52,387 bases of DNA from Planctomycetota bacterium (GCA_021776805.1 JAJFFD010000218.1:1-52387), one strand, 5' to 3'. Positions 1-8,863 are shown, numbered from the stretch's first letter. Numbers and translations: made by a program. The notes: a model not told the origin generated them from the letters alone.

Positions 1-129
1 TCCTTCTACGCGGATTACTCCTACCTGGAGAATGAGAGCCGTGCCCCGGTGTCACTCTCGAAGGACACCTTCGGTAGCCACCAGTTCTTCATCGGCGCCG
101 AGGTTCGATTCGGCGCCGTGAAGAAGTAG
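1..129 (+). CDS. C-terminal end of a possible outer-membrane beta-barrel protein (partial)
   Basis: The open frame runs in from the left edge and stops with TAG at 127-129, giving 42 residues. The tail alternates polar and hydrophobic or aromatic residues (QFFIGAEVRFGA), as in the last strand of an outer-membrane beta-barrel. It ends in Lys-Lys rather than the usual terminal aromatic residue. The stop lies 6 bases from the stop of the convergent PilX-like gene. Only the tail is visible, so the barrel call is inference and the family cannot be named. Confidence 0.5.
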   Translation, partial: SFYADYSYLENESRAPVSLSKDTFGSHQFFIGAEVRFGAVKK

Positions 130-135
130 TTCCGG

Positions 136-1362
136 CTATCTCGCGCCGACGGCTCGTAGAGCGCCGGAGAGTCGATACTGCCCAATCTCGAGGCGAAGCG
201 CGTTCAGCACGTCTTCATCGTAGGTGATCGTTGCGAAGTCGCCCGAGCCTTGAATAGTGACATTGCCTGTCACCACGACCGCACCTTGGATGTCCGAGGG
301 TGCACGCATGGTCAGGTTGCCGTCAATGTAGAGCAGCCCTCTGAAGTTTGAGTTGCTGCCTGGTAACAAGCTGACGTTCCCCTTGATGTAGACCAAGGCC
401 GTGCCATCCAGGGGCCTCGCGCTGTCAAAACTGATCGAGCTGAATTCACCGACAACGACTGAATTGGTTGGAACCGGACTCGGGAAATTGCTGGCGTTGG
501 TGACGTAGTCGTCGGCCATACCCTTCAGGTCATCCAGGCTGACCCCGAAGACCGCCTCCGGTGAGTCGTCGTAGGTGGTCGTCGTTGCCAGTGATGGTGT
601 GCCCGTCACTCGATTGTCATGGGGAGGGCCAGTCGTTGGTGTTCCTGAACCAGTGGGGTAGTAGATGCCGGAGCCGGTGGCTCCACCGACGATGCGCCCC
701 TTGGTGTTGATGTGGGCGCTATTCCCGTCTGCCACCGACAGCGCGGATTGGCCTGGAGGCGCCAGGAGAAGGCGGCTGATTTCTATTTCGAGGCGTTGAC
801 TGGCGAGAATGCGATTGGGCTGCTCGTCAAAGGCCATGCTTGGGTTATTGCGGCGAAAGACGTAGCCGATGCTGCGCAGTCGCCAGCTACCGCCGGGGGA
901 GGATTGGCCGCGCTCCGTAGAGATGTCGCGGAGCTCCATCTGTTGGCGCCATGCCAAGCGAGTCAGGTCTGGGTCCGCCGCCCACTCCTTCCAGACTTCG
1001 TAGCGGCCCCAGGTGTTTCCGGCGATGCTGAACTCGCGCATGATCCCGACATCGGGATCATCCGAGTCCACGATCGGCGGAGTGGCGAGGTTGTCGACGA
1101 TAGGTTCGAAGTCGAGGACGGGTTGACTTGTCTGCCGGCGGAACCAGGCCAGAGCTTCGGTGATTCCAGAACGCGCGAACTGGTTGGCTTGGCCATTCAC
1201 GCGGAAGCTCGTCTCCGTCAAGTCGCGGTTCGACTTGAGAATGATCGAGCCAGTCACAACCACGCCGGCGACGATGATTGTGAAGAAGAGACTGAGAATA
1301 AGAGCAACGCCTTCTTCAGCAGAATGAAGATGATGATGATCTGCTTTTCGGAACTGAACCAT
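136..1362 (-). CDS. PilX-like type IV pilus assembly protein with a beta-repeat C-terminus
   Basis: The product is 408 aa. Residues about 16-45 carry an EEGVALILSLFF-type hydrophobic helix, typical of PilX N-terminal domains of minor-pilin accessory proteins. These often lack the Glu5 of true pilins. A long middle region follows (TETSFRVNGQANQFARSG, then Trp-rich sequence). From about residue 325 there are stacked short strands with recurring GN (YIKGNVSLL, YIDGNLTMR, VVTGNVTIQ), like bactofilin or adhesin beta-helices. This suggests a surface or pilus-tip protein anchored in the inner membrane before assembly. No other pilus genes are in the window. It lies downstream of the M16-like genes on the same strand, after a 149-base gap. 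Confidence 0.75.
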   Translation of the reverse strand: MVQFRKADHHHLHSAEEGVALILSLFFTIIVAGVVVTGSIILKSNRDLTETSFRVNGQANQFARSGITEALAWFRRQTSQPVLDFEPIVDNLATPPIVDSDDPDVGIMREFSIAGNTWGRYEVWKEWAADPDLTRLAWRQQMELRDISTERGQSSPGGSWRLRSIGYVFRRNNPSMAFDEQPNRILASQRLEIEISRLLLAPPGQSALSVADGNSAHINTKGRIVGGATGSGIYYPTGSGTPTTGPPHDNRVTGTPSLATTTTYDDSPEAVFGVSLDDLKGMADDYVTNASNFPSPVPTNSVVVGEFSSISFDSARPLDGTALVYIKGNVSLLPGSNSNFRGLLYIDGNLTMRAPSDIQGAVVVTGNVTIQGSGDFATITYDEDVLNALRLEIGQYRLSGALRAVGAR

Positions 1363-1511
1363 GTTGCCTCGTTTTCCTGAACCTCTCGACCCTTGGTCCC
1401 CTCACATGGATCTTTCGACCTGATACTGCGGAGAATTGAGCCTTCTCGGCCCGGATCGTGCAGTTTTCCTACAGCTCGGTTCTCGGCCCCGATGCCATGG
1501 TCGGTAGCCCT
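1363..1511. other. Intergenic gap upstream of the PilX-like gene
   Basis: This 149-base gap separates the LolA/M16-like lipoprotein gene from the PilX-like gene on the minus strand. The 9-mer TCTCGGCCC occurs twice on the plus strand, near 1444 and 1481. A weak purine-rich stretch (ACGAGGCA) precedes the PilX-like start. I cannot assign a promoter with confidence. Confidence 0.3.
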
Positions 1512-3740
1512 TTAGCGCTCGCCTTCGCTGCGCTCGAAAACTTCGTCCGCCTGGTCACCTAGCTCGAAGGATTGCCAGATCGTCTCGCTGTCTCCGCTTG
1601 CCCCGGAGGTTTTGGTGCTGCACTGGAAGGGCACGCGAAGGCCGGTGACGTTTCGGTAGTCCCGGTAGGATTCCAAGATCTGCAGAACTCCCAGTTCCGG
1701 AATCTCAGTGCTGGTCTCGACTGCGCGGACCAGACCAGAGCCCTGGTCGATATGCATCCGGAATCGCGGCTTGGTCCTGTCAATGAGTTCGAGGATGGCG
1801 ACCTGTCGATCGCCTGCGGTGCGCATCGCTACCAGGCGGTACTGATCCTTTCCGAGCAGGTATGCCTGCAGAAGAAGGAGGGGATGGCGCCGAACTTTGG
1901 CGAGGATTCGATCCGCTTCACTAGCGTCCAGGCCCTTGATCTCGTCCCCGGATTTTTCATCCGCCTTCGGCCCGTCGATGCGAGTGTCGATGCTCGTGTT
2001 CAGAATCTCGCGTGATCGTCTCAGGCGGCCGGATACATCGTACCAATCGCTATCCTCAAACTCGATGCTGCTGCTGCCGATGGTCTTCGACTTTGCGGCA
2101 TAGCCAGTGATGCCCAAGATCCGATTGCCTCCACCCATGGCATCGAGCGCCTTTGTCATCACCGTGTCGGCGAGGGCCGCCTGCAGAGGCTTCGACGCTT
2201 CACTCACGCTTGCTGGTCCACGCGTGAATGCGTTGTCGTCCAGCAGGCCGATGGACTCGTTTCCAAGGGGTGGCCTTCCACCGAGAACGATCCAGGTCTG
2301 TTCGGCCGTGGCGAGGCTCGTGAATGCAGCGCCCAAAGGAATGCTGGTGGGTCGTTCCAGAGCAGCGAGGGTCTGGCGATATGCGGGCTCGAGATTGAGG
2401 CCCTTCTGCGTCATGCGCGTACTCCAGTCGAGCCAGTCCTCAGGGCTTTCCTGCTGCAGGAGGAGTCGCATGCGAACCTGATTGGCAGCTCTGGAGATGG
2501 CTTCCGCATGCGGCGCTTCGTCGAGCATGGAAGCGATGGCCGAATTGAAACCGTTGATGATCGACAGAACCTGGCCGCTGGCGACTTCGGCGCTGAGCAC
2601 CAGATACTGTCGTTCGCCCCGCTGCGCCATTTCTGTGGCGAAGCCGACCTCATGGGGGAACATCTGGCCCAGGATCTCGCCAAAGCGTCCACCGATGCCA
2701 CGTCCGGTCAGGGCCTGCATGGCGGTGAGGCGGGCGGCGGCCTCGATGCCCTCTGTATCCGGCGATTCGAGCATCAAGATCAAAGTCGAGCGGTCGATCT
2801 TCGTTGGCGCCCAATAGATGCCGACTTGCAAACCCGCGGTGCTCTGCTCGGGAGCCGCTTCAATTTCGCTGCCGGCCCATGGGCGCATGATGATCTCAGC
2901 CTGGCGCAAGAGTGTCTGCGCTTGGGTGTTGGGCACGACCATGCTGAGGACCGAGCCCTGACTGGCATAGCCATCTGCAAAGGCCGCTTCAACCTGGCTG
3001 GGATCGATGTCCTGTAGCTGCGCGTAGCGCGCTTCACTGCCGAGCTCCCGGTGATCGAGGAACCTACCGACGATCGCGTCCTTTGGCTTGTTGGTGAGTG
3101 TGTTGCTCAGGTCTGCCAGCAAGAAGCGCTGCACTTCTTCGATTACATCGCGTTTGATCTCAACCCGATCAAATGTTGCTACCAGCCTGCGCAGAGCATC
3201 GTGCCAGCGTTCACTTGGCACGCTGATCGAGAATCGTGTGCTGATATGGTCCGCCTGGACTCTTAGCTCGCCACCAAGACGACCCAAGGCGGTGCGTAGG
3301 CTTTCGGTGTTGCCGGCACGCTTGGCAGAGGCGAGGGTCTCGGCGAGGAGCATGGGTAGCCCGTAGACCCTCGAACCCGGACTCGGAATGGTCAGCTGGA
3401 GGTAGGCAGCACCGCTCCGCCCCTGGCTGAAGAAGGATCGTGCCACCGCGCGGAGTCCGCCGGGGAACTGTTTGTCGACGGCCTGCGGCGGCAGATACGC
3501 CAGCTCAGAGAGGACCATACTGCCGCCCTCGGTGCTATTGCCTCCGGCGGGGGGCGGACCACCGTCGCCTTCGCTGCCATGCTCCGGTGGGTCAGGCGGT
3601 AGCTGCGGTTCGGGGACTGCATAGTTCTGGTACCAGTAGCAACCGAAGAGCAGCGGCGAGATCAACAGAGCTAGCAAGGGACCAGATCGCCGCCTGCACT
3701 GGCTCGCTGAGATGCCGTCCCCGTCTCTCCTCTGCCTCAT
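1512..3740 (-). CDS. M16-family peptidase homologue, lipoprotein, with LolA-like C-terminal domain; catalytic motif absent
   Basis: The product is 742 aa. A hydrophobic N-terminus ends in a lipobox (LLFGC, Cys near residue 34). Residues about 70-490 have the M16 (insulinase/MPP) layout of two alpha/beta domains. The HxxEH zinc site is lost: the aligned segment GLPMLLAETLASAK has Met, Ala and Glu where His, Glu and His belong. From about residue 510 a separate domain begins with KALDAMGGG and continues with strands ending in MHIDQGSGLVRAV, resembling LolA / outer-membrane lipoprotein-sorting folds often fused to M16 proteins. The ATG follows directly after the TAG of the upstream M16 gene, so the pair is probably translationally coupled. 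A non-catalytic envelope role is inferred. Confidence 0.72.
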   Translation of the reverse strand: MRQRRDGDGISASQCRRRSGPLLALLISPLLFGCYWYQNYAVPEPQLPPDPPEHGSEGDGGPPPAGGNSTEGGSMVLSELAYLPPQAVDKQFPGGLRAVARSFFSQGRSGAAYLQLTIPSPGSRVYGLPMLLAETLASAKRAGNTESLRTALGRLGGELRVQADHISTRFSISVPSERWHDALRRLVATFDRVEIKRDVIEEVQRFLLADLSNTLTNKPKDAIVGRFLDHRELGSEARYAQLQDIDPSQVEAAFADGYASQGSVLSMVVPNTQAQTLLRQAEIIMRPWAGSEIEAAPEQSTAGLQVGIYWAPTKIDRSTLILMLESPDTEGIEAAARLTAMQALTGRGIGGRFGEILGQMFPHEVGFATEMAQRGERQYLVLSAEVASGQVLSIINGFNSAIASMLDEAPHAEAISRAANQVRMRLLLQQESPEDWLDWSTRMTQKGLNLEPAYRQTLAALERPTSIPLGAAFTSLATAEQTWIVLGGRPPLGNESIGLLDDNAFTRGPASVSEASKPLQAALADTVMTKALDAMGGGNRILGITGYAAKSKTIGSSSIEFEDSDWYDVSGRLRRSREILNTSIDTRIDGPKADEKSGDEIKGLDASEADRILAKVRRHPLLLLQAYLLGKDQYRLVAMRTAGDRQVAILELIDRTKPRFRMHIDQGSGLVRAVETSTEIPELGVLQILESYRDYRNVTGLRVPFQCSTKTSGASGDSETIWQSFELGDQADEVFERSEGER

Positions 3741-5204
3741 CTATCGCTGCCTCTTCGCATTCACGATGCTGCGAGTGTTCTCACGTAGAATCTGTCGGGC
3801 GAGCTGCCGAACTTCTTCGTGGGTTACTGAGAGTGTATCGCGCATCGCCTCCTCCGGCTCCTGTCGGAGGACACTGCAGGAGAGTGCCAGGTGGTAGGCG
3901 AGATCCAGTGGGCTCGCCAGGGCCCTGCCTCGACGGCCACGGGCGCGGGCAACCGCTTGGTTGAACTCGATCTGACTGGGGCCGGTCTCGGCAGCATCAT
4001 CGAGGACTTTACGGATGCTGCCCAGCAACTCTCGCGGCGCCGCGCCCAGACCCGGGAGGCGTTCTTCCCATACTTCCACCAGGAGAAGGCCCGGGACGGC
4101 AGTTGCGGGGAAGGGCGCCTGTCCCTGAGTTCTTAGGCCGAGGTGCTCATCTCGGCGCAGCTCTCTCGCTAGGAATGAATCCGGCCCGCCGGTGAGCCAA
4201 TCCACGAGGATGGACAGAGCCTGAGGATTCGCGTCACGGGGGACCTCAAAGGCCATGGCAATCGCCTGTCGGTCACCGCCGGGGATCTCTGAAATGAGCT
4301 CCTTCTCCTTCCTTGTGCCCCATCCCTCAGGGGCGCGAAGAACTGGGGAAGTTTCTGGAGCGCTCACGAACACCGCCTCGAGCTCCCTTTGGACCTGGTC
4401 CGGGTCGAAGCCGCCAGCAATCACGTGCAGGCATCTCTGCGGCACCTGACTGAGCTGGAACATCTCTTTGCCTACGCGATAGAGGTTGCGACCCTGCGTT
4501 CCAATGGCCGTTTTTCTGCCCGGCAGCGCCAGTTCGAGAATCTCCCGTCTGAGGCCTGCAAGGGGATGCCGCTGGCGAGCTGCCTCCTCTTTCTGCACTT
4601 GTGCGAGAATCTCGCGCAAGCCACGCAGCTCAGCGTTATCGCGACGCTTCTTCATCAACGAAGCGACCTTCGAGAAGCCCACAGCTGTGGTGGTTATCTC
4701 GAGGAAGCTAACCGTATTGGCCTCGCTAAACTCCAACTGCAAGGCCGGAGCCGTCTGCAATTCCCGGCGCCAGGCGTAGGGATCCGAGAGTTGATTGGCG
4801 AGAAGGCGACTCTTTTCGATGCCTGCCAAGAGTGCCCCATCTGGGACTTCACCTGCAGCCTGGACCTGCTCCAGCTCGAGGCGTAGATCTTCTCCGGTGA
4901 TAATGGCGAGCTCTTCTGCCGGCCAGTCCTTGGAGCCAATCTCACTGGTGCCATTGAGGGATGCACGTGCCACGGCATAGGAGAGGCCGGGATACTCGGG
5001 TGGATCTTCGGCCGATCCAGCTGGAGTCGCGGTGACCCAGTGGATCAAAGGCGATTCACCAGATGGAACGAGAAGAAAACGGCTGCCGTCTGGCATCGTC
5101 AGATCGCGGATCCCTGCAGGGCCCTGTGCCTTGCCCGGCATGGAGAGGATGCCGGCCATCAGGGCCAGTGCGGCAAGGTCAGTTATCCAAGAGTGGCGTC
5201 TCAT
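3741..5204 (-). CDS. M16-family peptidase homologue, secreted, catalytic motif absent
   Basis: The product is 487 aa with a signal peptide (hydrophobic about 9-22, ending GKAQG). Its length and layout fit one M16 subunit. At the expected zinc site, GLSYAVARASLNGT aligns with the family consensus GLAHFLEHMLFKGT, so His, Glu and His are replaced by Tyr, Ala and Arg. The C-terminal M16 half is recognisable (a cluster ending LTGGPDSFLARELR, near residue 340). It starts 26 bases inside the 3' end of lpxA on the same strand and abuts the next M16 gene. In known M16 heterodimers one subunit keeps the zinc site; here both have lost it. Confidence 0.75.
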   Translation of the reverse strand: MRRHSWITDLAALALMAGILSMPGKAQGPAGIRDLTMPDGSRFLLVPSGESPLIHWVTATPAGSAEDPPEYPGLSYAVARASLNGTSEIGSKDWPAEELAIITGEDLRLELEQVQAAGEVPDGALLAGIEKSRLLANQLSDPYAWRRELQTAPALQLEFSEANTVSFLEITTTAVGFSKVASLMKKRRDNAELRGLREILAQVQKEEAARQRHPLAGLRREILELALPGRKTAIGTQGRNLYRVGKEMFQLSQVPQRCLHVIAGGFDPDQVQRELEAVFVSAPETSPVLRAPEGWGTRKEKELISEIPGGDRQAIAMAFEVPRDANPQALSILVDWLTGGPDSFLARELRRDEHLGLRTQGQAPFPATAVPGLLLVEVWEERLPGLGAAPRELLGSIRKVLDDAAETGPSQIEFNQAVARARGRRGRALASPLDLAYHLALSCSVLRQEPEEAMRDTLSVTHEEVRQLARQILRENTRSIVNAKRQR

Positions 5205-6006
5205 CCCGGTTTCTAAGGCGTGCTCTAGGGGCCAGCACTCCGCGCTTCGTGTTCTCTATGAAGTCGATGACGCTCAGAGCAAGCTCGTCCCCGGCGGCGA
5301 ATCGGCGTGCATTTACGATGCGTTCATTCTTCAAGCCCTGATCCCAGAACAAGATCCGGAAGACACGCTTGATCACATCCCTTTGATCGGCTGAAAAGCC
5401 CCCACGACGCATGCCGATTACGTTGACCGCAACCAATCGGGCTCGATCGCCCTGCACGAGTGAGAAGGGTGGAGCATCCAGCGAGAGCATGGATCCGGCT
5501 CCGACCATGGCCCAAGTGCCCACACGAGCGAACTGATGAATGCCCACCATGGCGCCGAGGATCACGTGGTCTTCGACGATGCTGTGCCCCGCGGCCATGG
5601 CACTGTTGGTGAATACGACATGATTCCCGACGCTGGCGTCATGCCCGATGTGGGCACCAGCCAGGAGCATGTTGTGGTTGCCAACCTGGGTGATCCCTGC
5701 ACCGAAAGTCGTGCCGCCTTGAATGGTGACATGCTCCCGGATGATGTTGTCATCGCCGATGACCAGGGGACCGCCGCATTGCCCCGGTTTCAGCTTTTTG
5801 TCCTGCGGTTTGGTCCCCAAGACTGCGTAGGGGAAGATTTCGCAGCCCGTGCCGATGCTGGTCTCCCCGTCCACGATGACCCGCGGGTGCAGATAGCTGC
5901 CGGCACCGATTTTCACCTTGGGGCCGATGATGCAACCCTGGCCGATGTGGACGTTTTCGCCGAGTTGCGCGCCCGCAGCCACGCTTGCATCGGAGTGCGT
6001 TCCCAT
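5179..6006 (-). CDS. lpxA: Acyl-ACP--UDP-N-acetylglucosamine O-acyltransferase
   Basis: LpxA performs the first step of lipid A synthesis in the cytoplasm, moving a 3-hydroxyacyl chain from ACP to UDP-GlcNAc. The 275-residue product has hexapeptide repeats of the left-handed beta-helix over residues about 5-185, then the helical C-terminal domain. The catalytic-base region HIGHD has His122, matching E. coli His125. His141 and His157 (IHQF) match His144 and His160. GMRRGGFS marks the start of the C-terminal domain. Ala170 occupies the position of E. coli Gly173, the hydrocarbon ruler. The gene is not next to lpxB, lpxD or fabZ, the usual arrangement; it heads a run with two M16 homologues and overlaps the first by 26 bases. 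Confidence 0.94.
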   Translation of the reverse strand: MGTHSDASVAAGAQLGENVHIGQGCIIGPKVKIGAGSYLHPRVIVDGETSIGTGCEIFPYAVLGTKPQDKKLKPGQCGGPLVIGDDNIIREHVTIQGGTTFGAGITQVGNHNMLLAGAHIGHDASVGNHVVFTNSAMAAGHSIVEDHVILGAMVGIHQFARVGTWAMVGAGSMLSLDAPPFSLVQGDRARLVAVNVIGMRRGGFSADQRDVIKRVFRILFWDQGLKNERIVNARRFAAGDELALSVIDFIENTKRGVLAPRARLRNRDETPLLDN

Positions 6007-6245
6007 GCCTCGGTCCGCTCTAACCCTCTGAAGTAAGGAACAATCTGGTCAGTCCGTGCTCGACTTGATAGCAGCTCTGGGGCCTCTGAGCGGCCTTCCT
6101 TGTCTCTAACACTCAGGCATTGTGGTGGCTGCCTCCCAATCCAGCAATGCCAAATGCCGCAAAGGCCTGTGGCCTGTCGTTGTCTGGGCTTGCGTCTCAA
6201 CGAAAGAGTTGCGAGAGAGCGAGAGTCGCTTGCACCGGAGTCGGC
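6007..6245. promoter_or_regulatory. Divergent intergenic region between lpxA and ptsI-like gene
   Basis: These 239 bases must hold the promoters for both divergent genes. A perfect 7-base inverted repeat, GGCATTG at 6116-6122 and CAATGCC at 6145-6151, has 22 bases between the arms. It could be an operator or a leader hairpin of the ptsI-like transcript. I could not place convincing -35 and -10 boxes. A GGAG about 7 bases before 6246 supports that start for the ptsI-like gene. Confidence 0.35.
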
Positions 6246-8063
6246 ATGAGTTCACTCTCACTGCGGTCATGCACTCCCAGGAAGCTCCCAGACTTGGTTC
6301 AAAGTAGTTCGAACGTCGAAGGCGAGCGAGGCGCGCGCATCTTCAAGGGTGAAACCGTTGCTACCGGGGTCGCGCTGGGCAGAGTCTTCCTACAGGGCTT
6401 CGAAGAGGATTCGGGCTATCTAGAGCGCATCCCCTCGGACCAGATCGAGGATGAGTTGAACCGACTGCGGCAGGCCCTCGACCTGAGTCGCAAGCAGATC
6501 GAGGAACTCAAGGAGAAGCACCAGGGCAACCTCGGTGAAAACGAGCTCCGCATCTTCGATGTGCATCTGGACTACCTGCGAGATCCGATGTTCGTCGACG
6601 AGATCGAGAAACTCGTCCTGCAGGAGCGGTACTCGGTGCGGGCCGCCATTCGCAAAGTGGTCGATGACTACGATCGCATCTTCCAGCTTGTCGAGAACGA
6701 TTACCTGCGGCAGAGAGCCGGCGATTTCCGTGATGTGGGCACTCGAGTTCGGCGAAACATCAAAAAGCTCGAGAGTGGTGCGGTGCCATCGGAACGACCC
6801 AGTGAGCACTACATCCTGATAGCGCGCAAGCTGACTCTCAATGACCTCTTCAATCTGGACAACGAACAGGTTGACGGCATTGTCACCGAAGAAGGAGGCA
6901 TCAGCTCACATGCGGGCATCCTCGCCCGTTCCATGGGTATCCCGACCATCACGGGTATTCCGGACCTTCCTGGCAAGATAGAGAACGAGGATTTCGTCAT
7001 TCTTGATGCCGGCTCCGGGGAGATTCATATCAACCCGGATGAACGCTTGCGCGCCGAGTTTGAGCAGACTGCCGAGCGCCAGCGGAGCATGGAGCACCAG
7101 GTTCCGACCGGAGATCAGGAGCATTCAACAAGAGACGGGACGGTAGTGGAGCTCTTGGCTTCCTGTGGGAACATCTCGGAGGTTGGCCTGGCTCGAACCT
7201 TCGGAATGGACGGCATTGGCTTGTATCGCACCGAGCTCATGTTCTTGGTGGAGCGCCGATTGCCTTCAGAAGACATGCTGGTCCGGCATTATCGCGAGGT
7301 GATCAAACAACCTAGCGAGCAGATGGTCGGCTTCCGCCTGCTTGATGTGACCGCGGCAACGCAGGTGACTGACATGCCGAGTGCAAAGGAAAGAAACCCT
7401 GCCCTCGGAATGCGCGGAATTCGCGGCCTGCTACACGATGGACAGGTTCTACGCCTGCAGCTGCGTGCGATCCTGCGTGCCGCCGCCAACTGTGAGAACG
7501 CTGCAGTTCTGGTGCCATTCGTTACCGGATTGAGTGACTTGCAGAGGGTGAAGGCCGCGATCATGGAGGAGCGCCTCGAGCTGCGGAAGAAGAAGATCGA
7601 GTGTGCGGACACCATCAATGTCGCGCCGATCATCGAGGTGCCGGCAGCGGCCTTCGTGCTGCACGCCTTCCTGATGGAGGCAGACTTCGTGGTGGTGGCC
7701 ATCGATGACCTGCAGGCGCTTCTCCTGGCTGCGGATCGGGACGGTGCCCTCGTCCGCGAGTATTACGAGTCGGTTCATCCCGCTATCTTCGAGCTCCTCG
7801 CACGCATGGCTCGGGATGCCGCGCGCGGTGGCAAGAAGTTGATTCTCTTCGGTGAGGGTGCGTCTGAAGCGGAGCGGGTGCCCTTCTATCTCGGCATCGG
7901 TATTCGCTCGTTCTCCGTGGCGCCAGTGCGCCTCAAGACTCTGCTCAAGGTGCTTTCTCGCTTCAACATCGACGAGTGCAGAGGGATTGCCGACAAGCTC
8001 CTGGAGGCGCCAAGGGCCCTTGACGTGCAGCGGGTCCTGCTTCGAGTCGCCAAACGCCTTTGA
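6246..8063 (+). CDS. PTS enzyme I-like phosphoenolpyruvate-protein phosphotransferase, degenerate PEP site
   Basis: Enzyme I takes phosphate from PEP and passes it to HPr. The product is 605 aa from the ATG at 6246, chosen for its GGAG; the frame opens at 6120. The phosphohistidine loop GGISSHAGILARS is intact (His at 6909, about residue 222). The C-terminal barrel keeps GIGLYRTE, the Arg of RLLD, the Glu of IIEVPAAA and DDLQ...ADRDG. Three hallmarks are changed. The GGDK loop after the Arg reads TAAT. GTNDL reads AIDDL. The proton-donor Cys (E. coli Cys502 in GMCGE) is Phe in LFGEG near 7848. No HPr or EII gene is in the window. It may be a low-activity or regulatory enzyme I; the family is clear, the activity is not. 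Confidence 0.85.
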   Translation: MSSLSLRSCTPRKLPDLVQSSSNVEGERGARIFKGETVATGVALGRVFLQGFEEDSGYLERIPSDQIEDELNRLRQALDLSRKQIEELKEKHQGNLGENELRIFDVHLDYLRDPMFVDEIEKLVLQERYSVRAAIRKVVDDYDRIFQLVENDYLRQRAGDFRDVGTRVRRNIKKLESGAVPSERPSEHYILIARKLTLNDLFNLDNEQVDGIVTEEGGISSHAGILARSMGIPTITGIPDLPGKIENEDFVILDAGSGEIHINPDERLRAEFEQTAERQRSMEHQVPTGDQEHSTRDGTVVELLASCGNISEVGLARTFGMDGIGLYRTELMFLVERRLPSEDMLVRHYREVIKQPSEQMVGFRLLDVTAATQVTDMPSAKERNPALGMRGIRGLLHDGQVLRLQLRAILRAAANCENAAVLVPFVTGLSDLQRVKAAIMEERLELRKKKIECADTINVAPIIEVPAAAFVLHAFLMEADFVVVAIDDLQALLLAADRDGALVREYYESVHPAIFELLARMARDAARGGKKLILFGEGASEAERVPFYLGIGIRSFSVAPVRLKTLLKVLSRFNIDECRGIADKLLEAPRALDVQRVLLRVAKRL

Positions 8064-8116
8064 GAGCTCTCAAATAGGGACCAAGGCCAGCGCCCAGACG
8101 GTCGATCAGAAGGGCT

Positions 8117-8863
8117 GTGGGAGGCGACTTTTCCATCATCCTGACGCACTTGATCCCGGGAGCGCTGATCGGAGCTCTCTTTGGCTATCTCATTCTCGAG
8201 TACATGGATTGGTATGCCCGGCGCGTGCGCGGTACGGAGGGTCGGTCTACGGAGATCGGCGAGTTCCTGAACACGCCTCAGGCTCGGACTTGGGAGCCCA
8301 CCACCGGTGGCAGTATGGGCTTCCCCTTTCTGAGGAGAGGTAGAGAGAGTCTGCGCATCGAACCGCATGGTGAGTTCCTGCAGGTCATCCGTCGACTCGA
8401 TGACTCAGAGGTCATCGCACGACTCGAGGTGACCGATCCAGAAGTGGCGGATCATATTTTTGCTCTGATGACCAAGCAGATGGAATTGGGCACGGAGCCT
8501 AGCGAGCCCATGTCCGATGGATCAAAGGCGGAGCAAGAGGTTCTGCTCCAATTCCATGATGGTAGGCGCAAGCTCTTCCTTCTGCGTAGTCGAGGTCGTT
8601 TGAAGGTGGCAGACGTGCGTAGCGGCAAGTTGCAGGGCGCCGCTGTCGTGTCCAGCGAGGCGGAAGGGCGCGAGCTGTTGGCGGCTCTCTCCTGCAAGAA
8701 CGCAGCACAATTGGAGAAGCACCGAGCGCACATGAATGAGCTGCATCGCGAGCCTTTGGTTGCGGGAGCGGCGCCACGCGAGAGTTTCGACCAGCCGGGT
8801 CCAGCTCTCGAGCCGAACGCGCGTGACTTCGCAGAGCAGGACTTCGAGCAGCGCTTCAACTAG
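8117..8863 (+). CDS. Hypothetical protein with one N-terminal membrane helix
   Basis: I do not recognise this 248-residue protein. It starts with GTG 53 bases after the ptsI-like gene, so it may be co-transcribed. Residues about 6-30 form one hydrophobic helix (LIPGALIGALFGYLILEY). A charged soluble part follows, with a possible small beta domain at about 75-190 (LRIEPHGEFLQVIRRL, FHDGRRKLFLLRSRGR) and a polar, acidic tail. It is probably an inner-membrane protein with a cytoplasmic domain, but orientation is not certain. Its 3' end overlaps the convergent glycosylase gene by 4 bases. Confidence 0.6.
   Translation: MGGDFSIILTHLIPGALIGALFGYLILEYMDWYARRVRGTEGRSTEIGEFLNTPQARTWEPTTGGSMGFPFLRRGRESLRIEPHGEFLQVIRRLDDSEVIARLEVTDPEVADHIFALMTKQMELGTEPSEPMSDGSKAEQEVLLQFHDGRRKLFLLRSRGRLKVADVRSGKLQGAAVVSSEAEGRELLAALSCKNAAQLEKHRAHMNELHREPLVAGAAPRESFDQPGPALEPNARDFAEQDFEQRFN

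Noticed and set aside
712..1380. A 222-residue plus-strand open frame
   Set aside because: It is antisense to the PilX-like gene, has no recognisable domain and reflects high GC. The minus-strand protein has a clear membrane helix and repeats.
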